Source: Rotaria macrura
Taxonomy: Eukaryota > Rotifera > Eurotatoria > Philodinida > Philodinidae
DNA length: 64,000 bases
Direction: 5' to 3'
NCBI GenBank assembly: GCA_900239685.1
Contig: OENT01000187.1
Location: 62,001-126,000, forward strand
The position numbers and the translations under genes were made by a program. The notes under the pieces were generated by a model. It was not told where the DNA came from. It did not search any database and was given only the letters and a program-made list of their open reading frames with translations. Positions 44,746-59,800 of this stretch are shown here, one piece after another. Each line of letters begins with the position of its first letter. Within the stretch, counting starts at the first letter, position 1.

Positions 44746-47700
44746 ATGGCTAGTGCATCAAGTGATAGCCATAGTATTCTACAAAAGTTGATCAATAACT
44801 TATCTAGTGATCTTCGACAATTATCAAATGAGACGAAAAAAAAATATCCTCCAATTAAAGAAGTAAGATTACTTTTACCATGTATCTGAAGCTAGAAGTA
44901 TTCAATATTTAAGGCAGCAGAAGCATGCAATATGAAATTACGTGAATATAGTACTATGAAAGATAATTTGAGTACAGGTAGTAGTTGAATATAAGCAATT
45001 ATATGAAATTTCAATAATTAATTCATTATAGTAATGCGTGATGCAAGTGTTGATCTACTTCAACCATTTGTCTTGGGTTGTGATACTAAACAAGTTAAAA
45101 TTGTTCAATTATGCTTGACATCAATACAAAAACTACTTCAACATCATATTGTTAATCAAGTTCGAATGAAACTAAAGCATATCTACTTAAATTTATAAAT
45201 TTATTTATTTAATATTCATTTAGACATCGGCAGCTACAATTGTTAATGTTCTAAGTACTCTATGTGAATTACAAACGGAAGAATTGAAAATTTTACAAAC
45301 CGTTTTATTACTTGTTAATACTACATCTGTTGTTGTTCACAGTACACTAGCTACAGTAAAATACATAAATGGACGTGAATTAAATGTTTCTTTTTGGATT
45401 GATTTATTTCTATAGTTATTTGTGATTACTTTTCGATTATGCTTCAGTAAAGATCCAACGATTGTAAATACATCTATAGCTGCTGTTCGACAACTTGTTA
45501 CAGCTGTTTATGATCGTGTTATTGAAGAAGATGCTCAACATGCACCAGCCGGTGGTAAGAAATATTCATTCATAGAAGTATTCAATTTAGTCATAAGTAG
45601 TTACATATATATATATATATATCTTATCGAGTAATCAGGAAAAAAACGAGAGGCAAGAAATCAAATTTCGTCTCAAGAATTAAACTAACATTCTCAAGGT
45701 TACTCATATTGATTTCATTGCTGATATATATTATATCTAAGAGCAACATTTATGCGATTAACTTCTTCTAGTGGTAGAAATCTTCGCATGTATATATATA
45801 TATATACATATTCTTGTTTTGAAGTCTTGTTTCATTAAGAAGGTTGAGATATCTGACATTATTTAATTCGCTTCTTTTATTAAATTTTATTTAAAATTTA
45901 AATTTAAATCCGTTTAATTTTGATTTGATACTAACAGTTTATTTTAATTTAAAATTTTCAAATTGTCATGTTTTGTACGTGGATGCGATACTTCAAGAGA
46001 CACTAAAATAAAGACAAACGATATGCATATATAAATAAAATTTTCTTTTCTTTAAGTATTACCCATAGTGATAAGGAAAACAACATGGTAATAGTAATAG
46101 CTAGCTAAGGATTGAATCTTTTTCCGTATCAATTTGACTAATACTAAAAGAAAAGAAAATTTTGTTTATATATACATATGCCATTTGTCTTTATTTAAAT
46201 GTCTGATGAAGTATCTCATCAAGATACGGACAGTCAGCATTTGTAAATTTTAAATTTAAATAAAATAAAATAAAAGAAGAGAATTAAATAATGTCAAATA
46301 TATATAAACATATGTCTGCAAGATTTATATCTTGTTAGATTTTTCATAGCAACTTTTTAAAAACTTGCAGTTAAATCAATCAAATCGAATGTTGAGTCGT
46401 ATTTCAGATAAAAACACAATTAATGAAAAGTATCATTTTACTTTATTTACTTAGATCAATCTAATCAAGATTCTGATTTGTCAAAACAACAACAACACCA
46501 ACATGCATCAAATAGTGTTGATACATTGCGTCCTTATGCTCGTGATGCTTATTTATTATTTCAAGATCTTTGTTATTTGATAAATGGTGATCAACCGATA
46601 TGGTTGATTGGCTTAACGGAAATAACTCGAACACTAATTCTTGAATTAATTGAAACAATCTTAACGCATTATGCACCAATATTTCATTCTCATAGTGAAT
46701 TTCGTTATTTACTAAAAGAGCGAGTTTCACCACTTGTGATAAAATTATTTTCTCCGGGTTCAAAATTCTCAAATCCTAATTCGAATTCATCAAGTGCAAA
46801 CAATGCAAATGCAACATATGATAGTGCATATTTTCCGTTGATAGCTCGACTTCTACGTGTTGTCTGTATACTGATTCGATTTTATTTTGCATTATTAATA
46901 ACTGAATGCGAAATATTTTTATCATTATTAATTAAACTACTTGAACCAGATAAACCTGTATGGCAACGTTCATTAGCAATAGAATGTATTCATAAAATAA
47001 TTATACATCAAAATTTAATTAAATTATTTTGCTTATCTTATGATATGCAACCGCATGCAAGTAAAATTTTACGAGATTTAACCAATGCAATCAGGTTTGA
47101 TTAATTAATCAAAATGTCAATTAAAAATTGAAAACCAACATCATACTTTTCTTTTCGTGCCTATTTAGCTCATATGTTCAATCGTTTTTCAACAACACAA
47201 CTGTCTCATCAAATTCATCTGCTAGTAGTGCCCAGACAAGTACAACTAATTCCGCTATTTCTGATAAAAAATGTAATCACGTATTGGAAAAGAAAGCAAA
47301 TCGAATTCTTTTGTATTTTTAGCTTCGGGCACTAGTACAACTTCGAAATTAGATAACTTTAATCCTCATGGATCAAATATGGTGAATGGTACCGGTAGTG
47401 CATCGAATACCATTCTATTTGCATATCGAAATACAGTTGTTCCGCAATATGTGACCTATTCTCAAGGTCAAGCTAAAGCTGTTTATGTTGAAAATTGGGA
47501 AAAATTCGATTGTCCCCTTATTCCTGATTCGTACGGAATAGTTGTTGCTTACGCATGCATGCTTGAATTGGTTCGAGCTGTTCAATCGATTGTTGAAGGT
47601 ACAGGTATGCGTGGTGATACCATACCTGGTACACATCTACGTACGCCTATACAAATTCGACCAGTCGAATCTTTAACAGAAAATGAACGGCATGAATGCA

Positions 47701-50700
47701 TTGAAGTTGTTAATTGCACATGGTCAAGTGTACTTGTTACATTTACATTATTATATGATTTTTGCTGTGATGATACAACTTGTGAATTACTTTTACGTGG
47801 ATTTCAAACTTATATTTCATTATGTGGATTACTTGGAATGAATGTTCAACGTGATGCATTTGTCACATGTCTATGTAAAATGGCATTGCCACCACAGTAC
47901 AATATTCATTTGTTAACTAAACAACAAAATAATGAACAACAACAGCAACAAAGCTTATTGCAAAAATTAGCTGCAAGATCAAGTTCAGATTCAACATCAG
48001 CAAATGATTTTGAAAGACAACAAGTAGTCATTGTTGGAACACCATTACCACTATTGAATTCATCCTCAGCAACAAACCAAACAGCTGTCATGGTATGCTT
48101 TGAGAAATATTTTTGATGAACAGTGAATTAATATAAAATTTTCAGTTTTTCACAACAACAAAAACAAACCGAAATGAAAATTTTGAGAGTAGAGCATCAT
48201 TGATATAGCTTAAAAACCAATTCTTGATAATCTACTACAAAGAAAGAGACCTTAATGTTGCTTAACAATGTCTAGTACTCGAAATTAATTTTCTTCTTCG
48301 ATGTTCATCTTTAGTTCCTTCGTTTTCAATCAGCTACTGTTTCTCTGTTTTCTATGAAAACGTTTTTCTCACTTTCCAATGGACTACGTTTATTTCGAGT
48401 ATAAACTTCTATCACTAAATTTTTTGGCTAAAGTTGATCTCTACTATGAAGAAACTAATTTGTTTAGTTAACATCAAAGAATATTCATTGTATGCGAACC
48501 CTTCTATCAGTTGCTCATTGTTACGGAAGTATACTTGGCACATCCTGGCATTTAATTTTAACAACACTTCAACATCTTGTATGGATAATTGGTTTCAAGC
48601 CGTCGACTGGTGGCATGCTTAAACATGTCGGAACAATCTCTAGTACAGATGCAGCACCAATGGCTAATTCATCCGCCGTTGTTACAACAGCAGCTATGGC
48701 TGATTTGCCTATATTATCATCCATGTTATCACGTTTATTTGAATCCAGTGTCTATCTAGATGATGTTGCATTACATCATTTAATTGATGCACTTATACGT
48801 TTAAGTATTGAATCCATGGAAGTTGCTTTATCTGTCCGTGAACCATCATTATTTGCTATCGCGAAAATACTTGAAACTGGCCGAGCAAATTTAAATCGTA
48901 TTGATGTTTGGTGGAAACCTATTTCATCACATTTACTTGATGTATGAATATAGATAATAGAGAATTCAACTTTTTTCTTTTCATACTATTATGTTGTTTT
49001 TTTTTCGTGTCATTCAAGGTTTGTCAACATACGAATCCGCGTATGCGTGAATGGGGCACAGAAGCACTGACATTACTTGTACGGAATGCACTTGAATTTA
49101 AATACGAACAAAATTTATTTGATAATGAACGTTTATTACACATGATTATTTTATCGTTACATGAATTATCGTTGATTCAATATTTTGATGTACGTCAAAA
49201 ACAACTCGAAGCTACTCTGTCGATATTAACGAATAATGGACCTACATTACAAACTGGATGGCCAATAATGTAAATCGATTTAAAAGAATAAGAACTACAA
49301 GAAAATTTAAGTATTTAATTGTTTTTTGTTTCTAGATTAAATATAATTGGTTCAATAACTCGTGAACATAATGATTCTTTAATACGTCAAGCTCAGCAAT
49401 GTTTACAATTAGTTGTAACAGATTTTCTATCAACAATTCCAATATGCTATTTAGGTATATTAATAAAAGTCGTAGCGAAATTCGGTTTTCAAGAACAAGA
49501 TTTAAATATTGCCTTGTCAGCTATTGGTCTTCTATGGAATATGACTGATTATTTATTTCGCATGAAAGAACAAGAACATCAATTGAAAAATGTCAATGAT
49601 TATTTGGATGCCAATGAAATCTATGATACATTAACGTCGATCGAAGAACTCTGGATGATTTTATACAGAAAATTAAGTGAATTAACTATGGATCAACGTC
49701 CGGCTATAAGAAAATCAGCTTCATCAACATTATTTACCATGATAACATCTCATGGACAATTATTAAGTACGGGTGCATGGAGTATTTTAATTTGGCAAGT
49801 TCTATTTCCTTTATTTGAACAAGTTGAACAATTTTTTAATACTGCATCGAAAGAACGTGAACAGCAACAACAACAACAACTATCAAAATCAACAGGCGGA
49901 CAAGAAATTTTAATGCATCATTCCAGAGATACACCAGAAAAACAATGGGCGGAAACATATGTGATGATATTGGCAGGTGTCACAAGAACAGTTCAAGTGA
50001 AAAAAGATTTTCTTGCTAAACTAGGTAAATAGTACAGTTATTGATCTGACTGAATAAAATAATAATAATTTCATGTTCACATGATTAGGACGCTGAAACT
50101 CTTGTTTATTTTAATCACGTTCATATGATTCAACTGAAATGTAACATAAGTCATTACCTCGTATTGCATATGTCTAACTGAATTAAGCTTCGGGTGAAAG
50201 AAGAAAAAAAAGAAGATTTCGTGCTAGATCATCATTCTTAAGTAGCATTTTATTTTGATAATTTATAATGTGAAATCTATATAAATCATATGAAGTTATC
50301 TTATGATTGATCCATAAACTTAAAAGCAAAATAAATTCAGCTAGTGATTGATAGGTATTTCTGAAGAATAGAATACCTTAGCTAATGACGAAACAAAATA
50401 TACGAAAGTTTATTGAATATTCTTCTTTTGTTTTTCTTCTTAGACGATTTTCCTAAAGTTTGGAGTGTTCTCCTAACCAATATTGAAAAATCTGCCTTGG
50501 CGAAAAATCCTGAAATAGCTCTAGCTGCATTGAAAAGTTTCAATGATCTTGTTGCCGTACCAGCAAATCCTGTACCATCTCAATCGCCAAAAAAACCGTT
50601 AACGCCTCGTGATCAACAACTATGGCAACAAGCTTGGCAAGTCTGGTTAAATATTGGTAATGGTTGTAGTCGTTGTCCACCAGAACGTGTTATTATAATT

Positions 50701-52946
50701 GATCGTTATGATTCCAATATTCCATCTCAAAATTATCTTACATTTTTCATTGATATATTTCCGAATTTAATAAATCATATATGGTCAAGTGATTTTATTC
50801 ATAATGCAAAAAATTTCGAACAATTTGCAACAATTATCGAACGTGTTCTTGCCGTACCCATACATTCTGATATGGCATTATTCTTAATTCCAACTGATGT
50901 TAATCTAACATTATTACAAGAATCAGCGTATAAAGCAATGGAATTTGTTTGTAAAAATTTAAAATTAGAATTAACGAAACCATCTAATGCATCAACACTT
51001 TTACCTATTGGTTTTAAACGTTTACTTGTACTTGTTCTTTATGCAATTAATCCACCTGTATTCGATGGTGCGGAACAAATTAAAAAAATGCCAACCAATA
51101 AACAACAATCAAACGGAAAAGCCAGTGACTCAAATGTTAATTTTGTACCGTTTAGTGAAAAAATTCTTCGAATGACTATTAGTTTTTATGAAGATGTTGC
51201 TGATAATCCAGCAGTTATTGAAAACGGCACACTACAAACCATTATTCAAGTAGAATTTTCACTTGTTCAAATTTTCATTCGATTTACTATCCTACGACTT
51301 GTTCTTTTATTAGACATTACTAGTGCCACTATCGATGAAATACAATTGTCCAAGTTCTACAACTTGGAAATTAGCCATTGAATGTTTTTTTCGTGCACTT
51401 AAAGTTGGACTTGTTGTAGCAAGAAAACATCGTAAGAATTTCATTGTTTCAATTTTTCATATTTATCAATAGGTTGATTTTAGGAAGTGCATTTGAAAGC
51501 ATGTGGCCAGAACTAGCTAAAACATTCGATGATTTTCTCTTTTCGAAAAGGTATTTAGCTGATTTTTAAGCAAATAAATATTCATCATCGAGATTTTAGT
51601 GTACCACCAGCGGATATTGCAATTGAAGAACTTCAACGAGATGAAGCCATCGACTGTCAAGTATGTTCCATATTGAATAAAAGAATATTGACATATATAA
51701 TATTTTCATAGGCAATTGAACTGATTCGAGATGATATTTTACCATATGCTAATGTACTTCCCGAAGCATTTATAACAAAAATATTGAATATTCTTAATCG
51801 TGGTTCGATTTATTCCTGCACAACAGATAATTTTATAGGTAGGATTTTAGAAACTGTGATATAATATGTCTTGATGATATTTCAAAGTTTATTGAACAAC
51901 TTTTAATAGGATCGTTATAATCATGAAGTAAATGTATTCGAAAAAAACACTTCAGTTTAATCTTAGAGGATACAAAATTTGAAATACGATATAACTATTG
52001 TTATTAATAACCGAAATTTTGATTCATTCGATCTAATCCGATAGATGCTTCTTCAACAAGATGTGACTTTATTAGCAAAACATTTAATGAAAAAGTTGTA
52101 ATTCGTTTATAATAACATCTATCGTACTTTCGAAAGTGACAAATATCAAAATCTTCTTTTATGCTTCCATACTCATCTTAGATCGTTTTTGATACATGTT
52201 GCTCTAAGTGATGCATAATATATTCGATGAGATTGAACTCACGTCTAGATAGAAGACTATAATTCAAGAAGTCGTATGTGATTAGTGATGAGTCTGTGTC
52301 AGATCTAATCAAATTATAGTAATTATGACAGATACTTACAAGTAACGTTCATTGACATCGAAACTCGATTCACTTGGCCCTGGACTGATGGGGACTACGA
52401 CTGGAAATGCCACGACTGGAGAGAAAATTAGTTGTTTGTGTCAGAATCTGATCGTGAAATTTCAAAGAAACGAGTGGATAAGTTCATTGGAGACACGGAC
52501 GGGGTCGTATATGTGAAAACGAGGCAAGAACAAGGCAAAAATGAAAAATTTCCAACGAAAATCAATCAGAAAATACACAAAGACAAAGCGAAACACGAAG
52601 AGAGGCAGTAGCAAAACAGGGGCTTTGGAACGGGGGTGGGGATCTCAAGTCCTCTAGTCGATCAGAAACGTGTTTCAAGAAGCATGTCAGGGGGCTCGAA
52701 GGTTTCCAGAGGTGGGGAGCGGCGGGTTAGGTCTCATCTAGCTACTAACTCGCAAGATTCAGAGATTTTGGGATGGCAGCCTCAAAATACCACACGAGGC
52801 ACATCCTGTATGAGCTCCGTCACTGGGAAGAAGTTATTCGGCGTTCCTCTCCCATGAATTCAACCATCGTAGGCACCATAAAAAAGGTCACTTGTGCCAT
52901 TAATATGGTCGTTTGTGCCATAGAAATGGTTGTTTCTGTAGTTATT

Positions 52947-52977
<31 letters not shown>

Positions 52978-54441
52978 CAGGTGAATAACGGTTTCCAGAC
53001 CCTATCCTTTCAGTCTTGAGAATACGAATGAAACCAATTTGGAGTTCATAAAAGAATATAAGATAGTACAATTTTTTTTAACATTCGGCCGTAGCGCTCA
53101 TGTTCGTATGGGCATGAATTCGTATGAATAATATGTCATATTGATTATTTTCCTTGTTCAATCCTGTCTCTAAATATCCTTTGTCGAAAAAAAAACATCG
53201 TTCGGTAGACTACAATTGATATTTCCGTCTAATCGAAAAATACAAATATAAACTGTTGCTTTCGTATATTTATCTTAAATCATTTTTCATTGCTCCTTAT
53301 ATTAGATATTGATTCAGCTCGTCGATTACGTGAAGAATTCTCTAAAATATGTTTTGAAACTCTGCTAAAATATTCGTTAATAAATGATCCATCGTCATCA
53401 TCGAACGATAATGGCGTTATAACTCGTCTGGCACTTGTCTCAATGTTGAATCGTTGTAAAGAAATTCTACAAAAATATGCACACGATGAACGTCTACATG
53501 GCAAATGTCCATTACCACGGTACGAAAATTTCTCTTGTTTTTCTCTCATATACAAGAGACGACCTTTTTATTTTTTGTTATTCGATAAGTTAAACAGTAA
53601 ACATACGTATTATTGAGTGAGGCTTGAATATTGACTTTTTTGCAGTAGTGATAATCTTGAACCAGTTGCTGGAGCACACAATTACAATTACAACAGCTTA
53701 TCTCCTTTTTCGTAAGTCTTTTTCTCCCTTACCAATATTTAAATAGCTTTAAAAAAAATTCAAGCTACATACGACTATATAGCACTATAAATGCATGTTT
53801 ATACATACACGAAATCTTAGTAGAATATTCGTGAAAGATTTCTATGCTATTAAAAACAATAAGTAAGATAGAAGGAAAAAAATGAAGACATCGTATAATG
53901 ATAAATCATTTTTTTCAGCGCTCAGAATACTAAAACCACAAGCATCGACCAGAAATTAATGCATGCTTATAATGTAATATCAGCGTATTGAATCTAGAAA
54001 AACATTTTATTTCGATTATCCCTTTGTATAACTCCCTATATGCTATTTAGTTGCAGTGTTCTATGTCAGATTGAGATGTTTGTGAATTAATTTTCGAATG
54101 TACTGCTTTTTGTTTCCTATTGATTTGATAGTCATGATAAATGGTTCTTTTTCAGTCCACGCACAGCTGAAATGATTTCAGTATTAAAAGCATTAAGTAC
54201 GTTGATTGGTGCATTAAAACGAGCACCAAAAGATTCAGGTATGTGATTCCTTAGGCAACGACCCGAAAAATAAATGCATTTCTATTTTACAGTCGGAATC
54301 AATATATGGCATCAATTAATTTCTTTGTACCCATGTCTTGTGGAATGTACAACATCATCATCACCACAGATCTGTAATGCAATTAAAGATACATTGCATC
54401 AATATTTTACGCTATTAACACCACCACCTTCAATTCGATAA
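44746..54441 (+). CDS. MON2: MON2 homologue, Golgi-endosome trafficking scaffold
   Basis: Large armadillo-like protein related to BIG/GBF Arf-GEFs but lacking a Sec7 domain. It acts with DOP1 on Golgi and endosome membranes. Matches to animal MON2 run along the whole length: [71 protein letters not shown], [104 protein letters not shown]. Exons: 44746-44862, 44914-44977, 45032-45159, 45224-45355, 45416-45554, 46455-47094, 47169-47272, 47323-48092, 48468-48941, 49019-49269, 49336-50024, 50444-51249, 51314-51431, 51484-51550, 51600-51660, 51712-51838, 53306-53519, 53646-53711, 54156-54238, 54293-54441; 1732 residues (human about 1717). AATAAA at 54461-54466. A 1467-bp intron carries foreign-looking DNA. 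Confidence 0.95.
45601..46300. repeat. TA-rich simple repeats in MON2 intron 5
   Basis: TA dinucleotide runs lie near 45606-45622 and 45789-45807. AAATTTAAATTT-type stretches lie near 45885-45910 and 46243-46275, the latter roughly inverted to the former. All are within the 900-bp intron. Confidence 0.7.
52869..52930. repeat. three tandem 21-bp units
   Basis: Units at 52869-52888 (20 nt), 52889-52909 and 52910-52930 share the pattern (A/G)(C/T)TTGTGCCAT-N3-ATGGT(C/T); the first is the most diverged. Confidence 0.6.
52946..52979. repeat. ACAG tetranucleotide microsatellite
   Basis: About eight ACAG/GACA units in a row, ending ACACAG. Confidence 0.9.
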
Positions 54442-56838
54442 AGAACATGAAATACCAAGAAATAAACGATAGTTTCTTTTCCGGTTTTACTCGTGTGTCT
54501 CTGACTAATAAGTATATTTTCTATTTGTATGTGCTTATATGTACCCCAACTGGTTGTCTGTACCATCTTTTTGATCTGTTTATTTCTGTTTATTTTTCTT
54601 TTCTTTTCTTTTTTGAAATCTCACATTCGAGACGATGTGCTTCGTTTTTCTTTACTTCTTTACTTTTTTCGTTCGTCTTTATTCATTTATTTATTTCTTC
54701 TAATTCTTTAATTTGTTATTATGTATAAAAACAAAGAATTCTTTCGCAGCACTAAACATAGACTACAAATAATTGCATTCTTTTTTTCTGTAATATCATT
54801 ATCCTTTGAAGAAAAAAACCTACAAGACATTTGTTTATAATCTTTGATTTTGTTTTCTGTAGAGATAAATTTTCGATTATGAACTGACAGTGGTAAACAA
54901 TAAAGAAACTATAAACAATAGGTATTTCACTATGACAGTGAAATATCCATGTCATACTTATCAGAACGATCGATGTTACAACAATGAGAATACTGACTAA
55001 GTTTAACCCGTTCGAAGGTAAATCTATTACTGGCGTGATCAAATAACTTTTGGCCTGACTCTAAATTTGACAAGCTGCATTATTGTTTTTGTGTCAATCG
55101 CAAACTCATCATCTAATTGAAATGTAATTCACTGCAGAATATTTACCATTCTCTTGTAACCTACGTCATAGTCCATGTAACTGAAAGTGAAAAGGAAATC
55201 AGGAGTAGGTCATGCACAATACTACCGATCTATGTTAGGGGAAATGAGAGTTGGAAAGATGACCTTTTTCCAGTTGTTGAGTTACTTTGTTTTATGATCT
55301 GCTCTATAGAGACAAATTTTGTAGATGCATGTTTTTTCCACAAATGAGTCTCTAATACTAACTAAGAAAACTCGACTCGATTGATACGACGAAGTTCGTG
55401 TGTTTATTTGTTTCCATTTTTCATAGAATCGAATATAACACATATTAGTCACAAGAATAGTTATGTGCCATAACATCGACAGTACTTTAGTGAAGCAATG
55501 ATCAAAAACACACAAGTGTTAGGAAATTTCATATTTCATACCAGTTAATGAACTATTCGTTTTTAATGGCTTAGATTTAATTATATCATCTGTATGCAAA
55601 AATATATTCTTTGAGAATAAGATAACAGTTAGCGATTCGTTTTTTGTTTTTTGTTGCATTATTTTTTCTTATTATTCTCTCTTTTTTGTTTAGATCATAT
55701 ATGAATGAATCAATGAATGAATGAATTCAAACAAATCAAAATAAGACCTACTCGATAAGATGTTTGGTTACAAATATCTATCTGTGTGAGAATGAAATCA
55801 TTTTTATAGAATGAAACTCAATTTTTTGTTTTATTTTGACAAGTATCACCCTATGGTCGTGTCATTCATCTAATATGAGAAAAAATTTTAAAAGTTACTT
55901 TTTTGCACTTCGCAGTTCGAAAAGCTTCATCGTTCACTACTACTATCTAATCTTAATTATTCATTGTGTCACCTAAACCGAATGCAAAATGATAAACCAA
56001 CGGTAATTCAGTTCAATCATTATGAGAAATCTACCTTGAAACTTGTTGATATCGCTCAAATACGATACTATTTTCTAAAATGGTATTTTTGGAAATCTTA
56101 TAAAAACACTCTAGACGAAAATCATGAAGATTTCAAAGAGAGAAAAAAAATTTCATATGCTCCTACGCTATTTGCAACATGACAATAATTGTCAACAAAA
56201 AGAAAAATCAAAACTGTAGCCATCGATCAGAATGATAGAAACAAGAAAGTAAACGTTCTGAAACGGTATTCGAAAATTTTATGGACTATGCTTTAATCTG
56301 TCAGAAGCACAAGTTCATGAGTTACATCACTTCTAGAAACGAGTTCTTGTGACAGAAAATATCCCCTCTGTCACAAGAAAAATAATTCATGGTCATAAAA
56401 GCTCGAAAACATCAATGAAATCTTAAAAAAATTATCCATGAATAAAAACAACTAGTGTAATAAAAGATGCATTGATTATAACTCAAGAAATCAACGAGTC
56501 ATCTTTATCACATAGACTTTCCAGTAGATAGCCGACATTTTTTCATCGATATCGATACTAAAATAGCATCTCTCTTGACTAGATCATGGCGTATCTTCAA
56601 ATTGACTATCTAGTAAAAGTTTTCGAATAGTTGAATCATGGTTTTCTTTCTATTTTTAGTTGATATCAACAGTTCACCATAATCAATCGTACTATGTTAC
56701 TGAATAATTAAACTTCTTCTCATAACTCATTTTTTGTACTTATCTCTTTGTTCATATTAAATGAAAAATCTTACGCATTCATCGAACAATCGTAGTGATT
56801 GTTTCCTTAATTGATTGTTTTTTTTCTCAATATTGCAG
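54442..56838. other. intergenic region MON2 to DDX24
   Basis: About 2.4 kb. After the MON2 polyadenylation signal it is T-rich, with only low-complexity ORFs and no recognisable coding sequence. It may hold 5' leader exons of DDX24, but none can be supported. Confidence 0.45.
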
Positions 56839-59800
56839 ATGTCTGACTACGATGATGATAATGATGGTGGTGATGATAATGGTTTCGATATGGCGCCTAA
56901 TTATGACAAGATGCGCGGTATGGGTTTCATTTGTTGGCGTGAAATACCCGCAACAAACGATGAGGTATTGTTCGAGTCAAATTTCTTTCGAATACAATAT
57001 TTTTATGGTTATCTTTGTCGAGGTCCAGGGTGATACTCAATTAAATAAGAAGAAGAAGAAACGAAAACTTGATACTATTGAATCGGAACAAGAAATTGAA
57101 ACGCCTATTAAAAGTAAAGCATAATTCAGATTTTATCAGACTGTACAATCTTCATAGAAAAAGATTATTTAGAAACTAAAAAAAAGAAAAAGAAGAAAAC
57201 AAAGAAGAAAAAACGTTCAAACGAAACTCATGCTACATCAACACTTCAAACAATTAATGATGAAACTAATACAAATGAAGTTGACACAACTTCTGACAAA
57301 GATGCGAATGGTAAGAAGACTCTTTTTCGCATGTTTTTATTCATAATGACCAAAAATATTTGTATAGAAATCGCAAAAAAAGTTTGGTCTGACCTTCACG
57401 TCTCGGACAATGTCATTCGCTCTCTATTGGAACAAGAATTTTATGATCCAACGCCAATACAACGCCTTACTCTACCGGCTGCTATTCGTGATCGTTTAGA
57501 TATAATTGGTGCTGCTGAAACAGTAAATTCATATTCTTGCCCGTGAGAATAAGAAAATACTAATTTTTCTTATATTACCAGGGTAGTGGTAAAACATTAG
57601 CTTTTGCAATTCCAATTCTTACTCACATGGATAACTTACTGGAAAATAATCAAGTAAGTTCAACAAATGATTATTTCGATGGTACGGATTTCTTAAGCTC
57701 TAGAGCATTTGACATGAAATAAAGAAACTATTCAAGACTGGACAAATTAGAGGAGATAATCAAGGTGTTTTCTTCTTTGAAAAAATGTTTGACACTTGGT
57801 AGAAGTTCTTGAAATTTTCCATGAACATTTTTACAAATTGCTGATAACTTGAAACAGAGACAGAAGCTACAATTTTAACTACGACCTATGTTTAACTCAT
57901 CGAGAAAGAAACTGAAATAAATATACAAACTATTTTGTGATGCGAAAGAAAATAAAACAGACTATTGATAAGAAGTAACATAATGAGAAGTTCTCTGCTA
58001 TCAGCGATTCAATCACCATAACTTCCTAGATTACTTTTTTCTCTCATCCATCAGTAGTTGATAGTTCTTTGCTATTTTTTAGTTCCTTCAACCTTTAAAA
58101 AATACCTTCATAATCTTAATGAGCCTAGATCTTCTGTTCAGATTTACCGATGTCCACCGTACACACATAGTACTGTAGTCTCATATGATGATGCATATGC
58201 TATTGCAGAACAGTATAGCATCGGCAGTGACATATCTTATACTTGAATAGTTCTTTCAATAAAACTACTTCTTAGATATCTTATGGACAATTTACAAGTC
58301 TAATTCTGACACCAACACGTGAATTAGCTGTTCAAATCAAATCTCACATTCAACTTGCTTGCAGATACACAAAATTCAAAGTAAAAAAAGAATATTAGTT
58401 AAAAAAAATCATCGATCTTGATCTGTCTTGTATTTCAAATTAATCTAGACTGCTGTCGTCGTTGGCGGTATGTCAACACAAAAGCAAGAACGTCTACTAT
58501 CACAAAACCCCGAAATCATTGTTGCAACACCTGGTCGATTCTGGGAATTATTACAAGAAGTAAAATATCTTGTAGAGGAAATTCTAATCTTCTGTTTTTC
58601 TATAAATGAAATTTTGTTTAGAATAATGAACATATGAGTGATATGTCGAATCTACGATTTTTAGCTATCGATGAAACTGATCGAATGATTGAGAAAGGAC
58701 ATTTTGAAGAATTAGAAAAAATTCTTACTTTAATCAAAAGGTTAATATCGATTCGTTTTGTTTTTCGTTCATCTCTCTTTATCTTTTATTTAATTAGTAA
58801 TGATAATAATCAATCACGTCAAAAGTTTGTTTTCTCGGCAACACTTATGTTACAATCGAATATCGATAGCAAACAGAAAAAGAAAAAGAAAAAAGACGAT
58901 AATCAAGATAAACTTGGTTTGTTTACAATAAATTCAATCTATCGTTTCCTATAGGTTATTTTCTTTATTGAAGCTACATTAATTTCCGCTGTTGGTATGA
59001 GTGCTAAACCTAAAATAATTGATTTAACAAAAAAATTCGGTACAGTTGAATCATTAACTGAAGCTCGTGTTAATTGTTCATTAGAAGATAAAGTTTGTTT
59101 TAACAAGAACAAAAATAAAAATCATTCCTTGAATAAAAATATTTTTCTAGGATTTATATTTATATTATTTTCTAACGTTATATCCCGGTCGAACGTTATT
59201 GTTTACGAATAGTATTGATTGTATTAAACGTTTACAATCGATTCTAACCATATTAAAACGAAATCCTTTACCGTTGCATGCACAGATGGAACAAAAGCAA
59301 CGTTTGAACAATTTAGAAAAATTCTCTAGTAAATATCAATGCTCTCAGTTCTAATTAGTTTATGCTACTGTTTAAATAATTAGATTCAGATAATGGATTA
59401 TTAATTGCTACGGATGTAGCTGCACGTGGTTTGGATATTCCGAATATAAAACATATCATCCACTATCAAGTACCAAGATCAACAGAGGTAAATTTCAAAA
59501 GAAAAAATCGATTGTACTCGACTTTTTTTCTATAATCTTGCGTTTGTTCTTCAGCTTTATATACATCGTAGTGGTCGAACAGCTCGTGCAGAACGTGAAG
59601 GTTTAAGTATTATGTTTGTTTGTCCTGAAGAACTAATGCACTATAGAAAAATCATTAAAACACTTAATCGAGGTAAATCGAATAGAACTTAAGTTTGTCT
59701 TTTGTTTTCATTTTGATTAACATTCTTTTTTTATTTTCTTTAGATGAAGATCTTCAACTATTCCCTGTTGACATGACTTATTTAACAAATTTAAAAAGTC

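Larger units (their letters stand above)
52340..52990. repeat. GC-rich foreign-looking insert in a MON2 intron
   Basis: Within intron 51839-53305 the sequence turns from AT-rich to G-rich (TGGCCCTGGACTGATGGGG, GGAACGGGGGTGGGGATC, GGTGGGGAGCGGCGGG). It then passes through three 21-bp tandem units and an ACAG microsatellite and returns to AT-rich sequence. It is probably an eroded mobile element; no terminal repeats or protein domain were found, so the class is unknown. Confidence 0.5.

Noticed and set aside
53919..53973. Possible extra MON2 exon between CAG and GTAATA
   Set aside because: It is 55 nt long and would break the frame; splicing 53711 directly to 54156 gives [15 protein letters not shown] in frame with the family.
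54447..54728. 93-codon ORF after MON2
   Set aside because: Phe/Leu/Ser-rich translation of a T-rich 3' flank; overlapping frames look alike, typical of non-coding AT-rich sequence.
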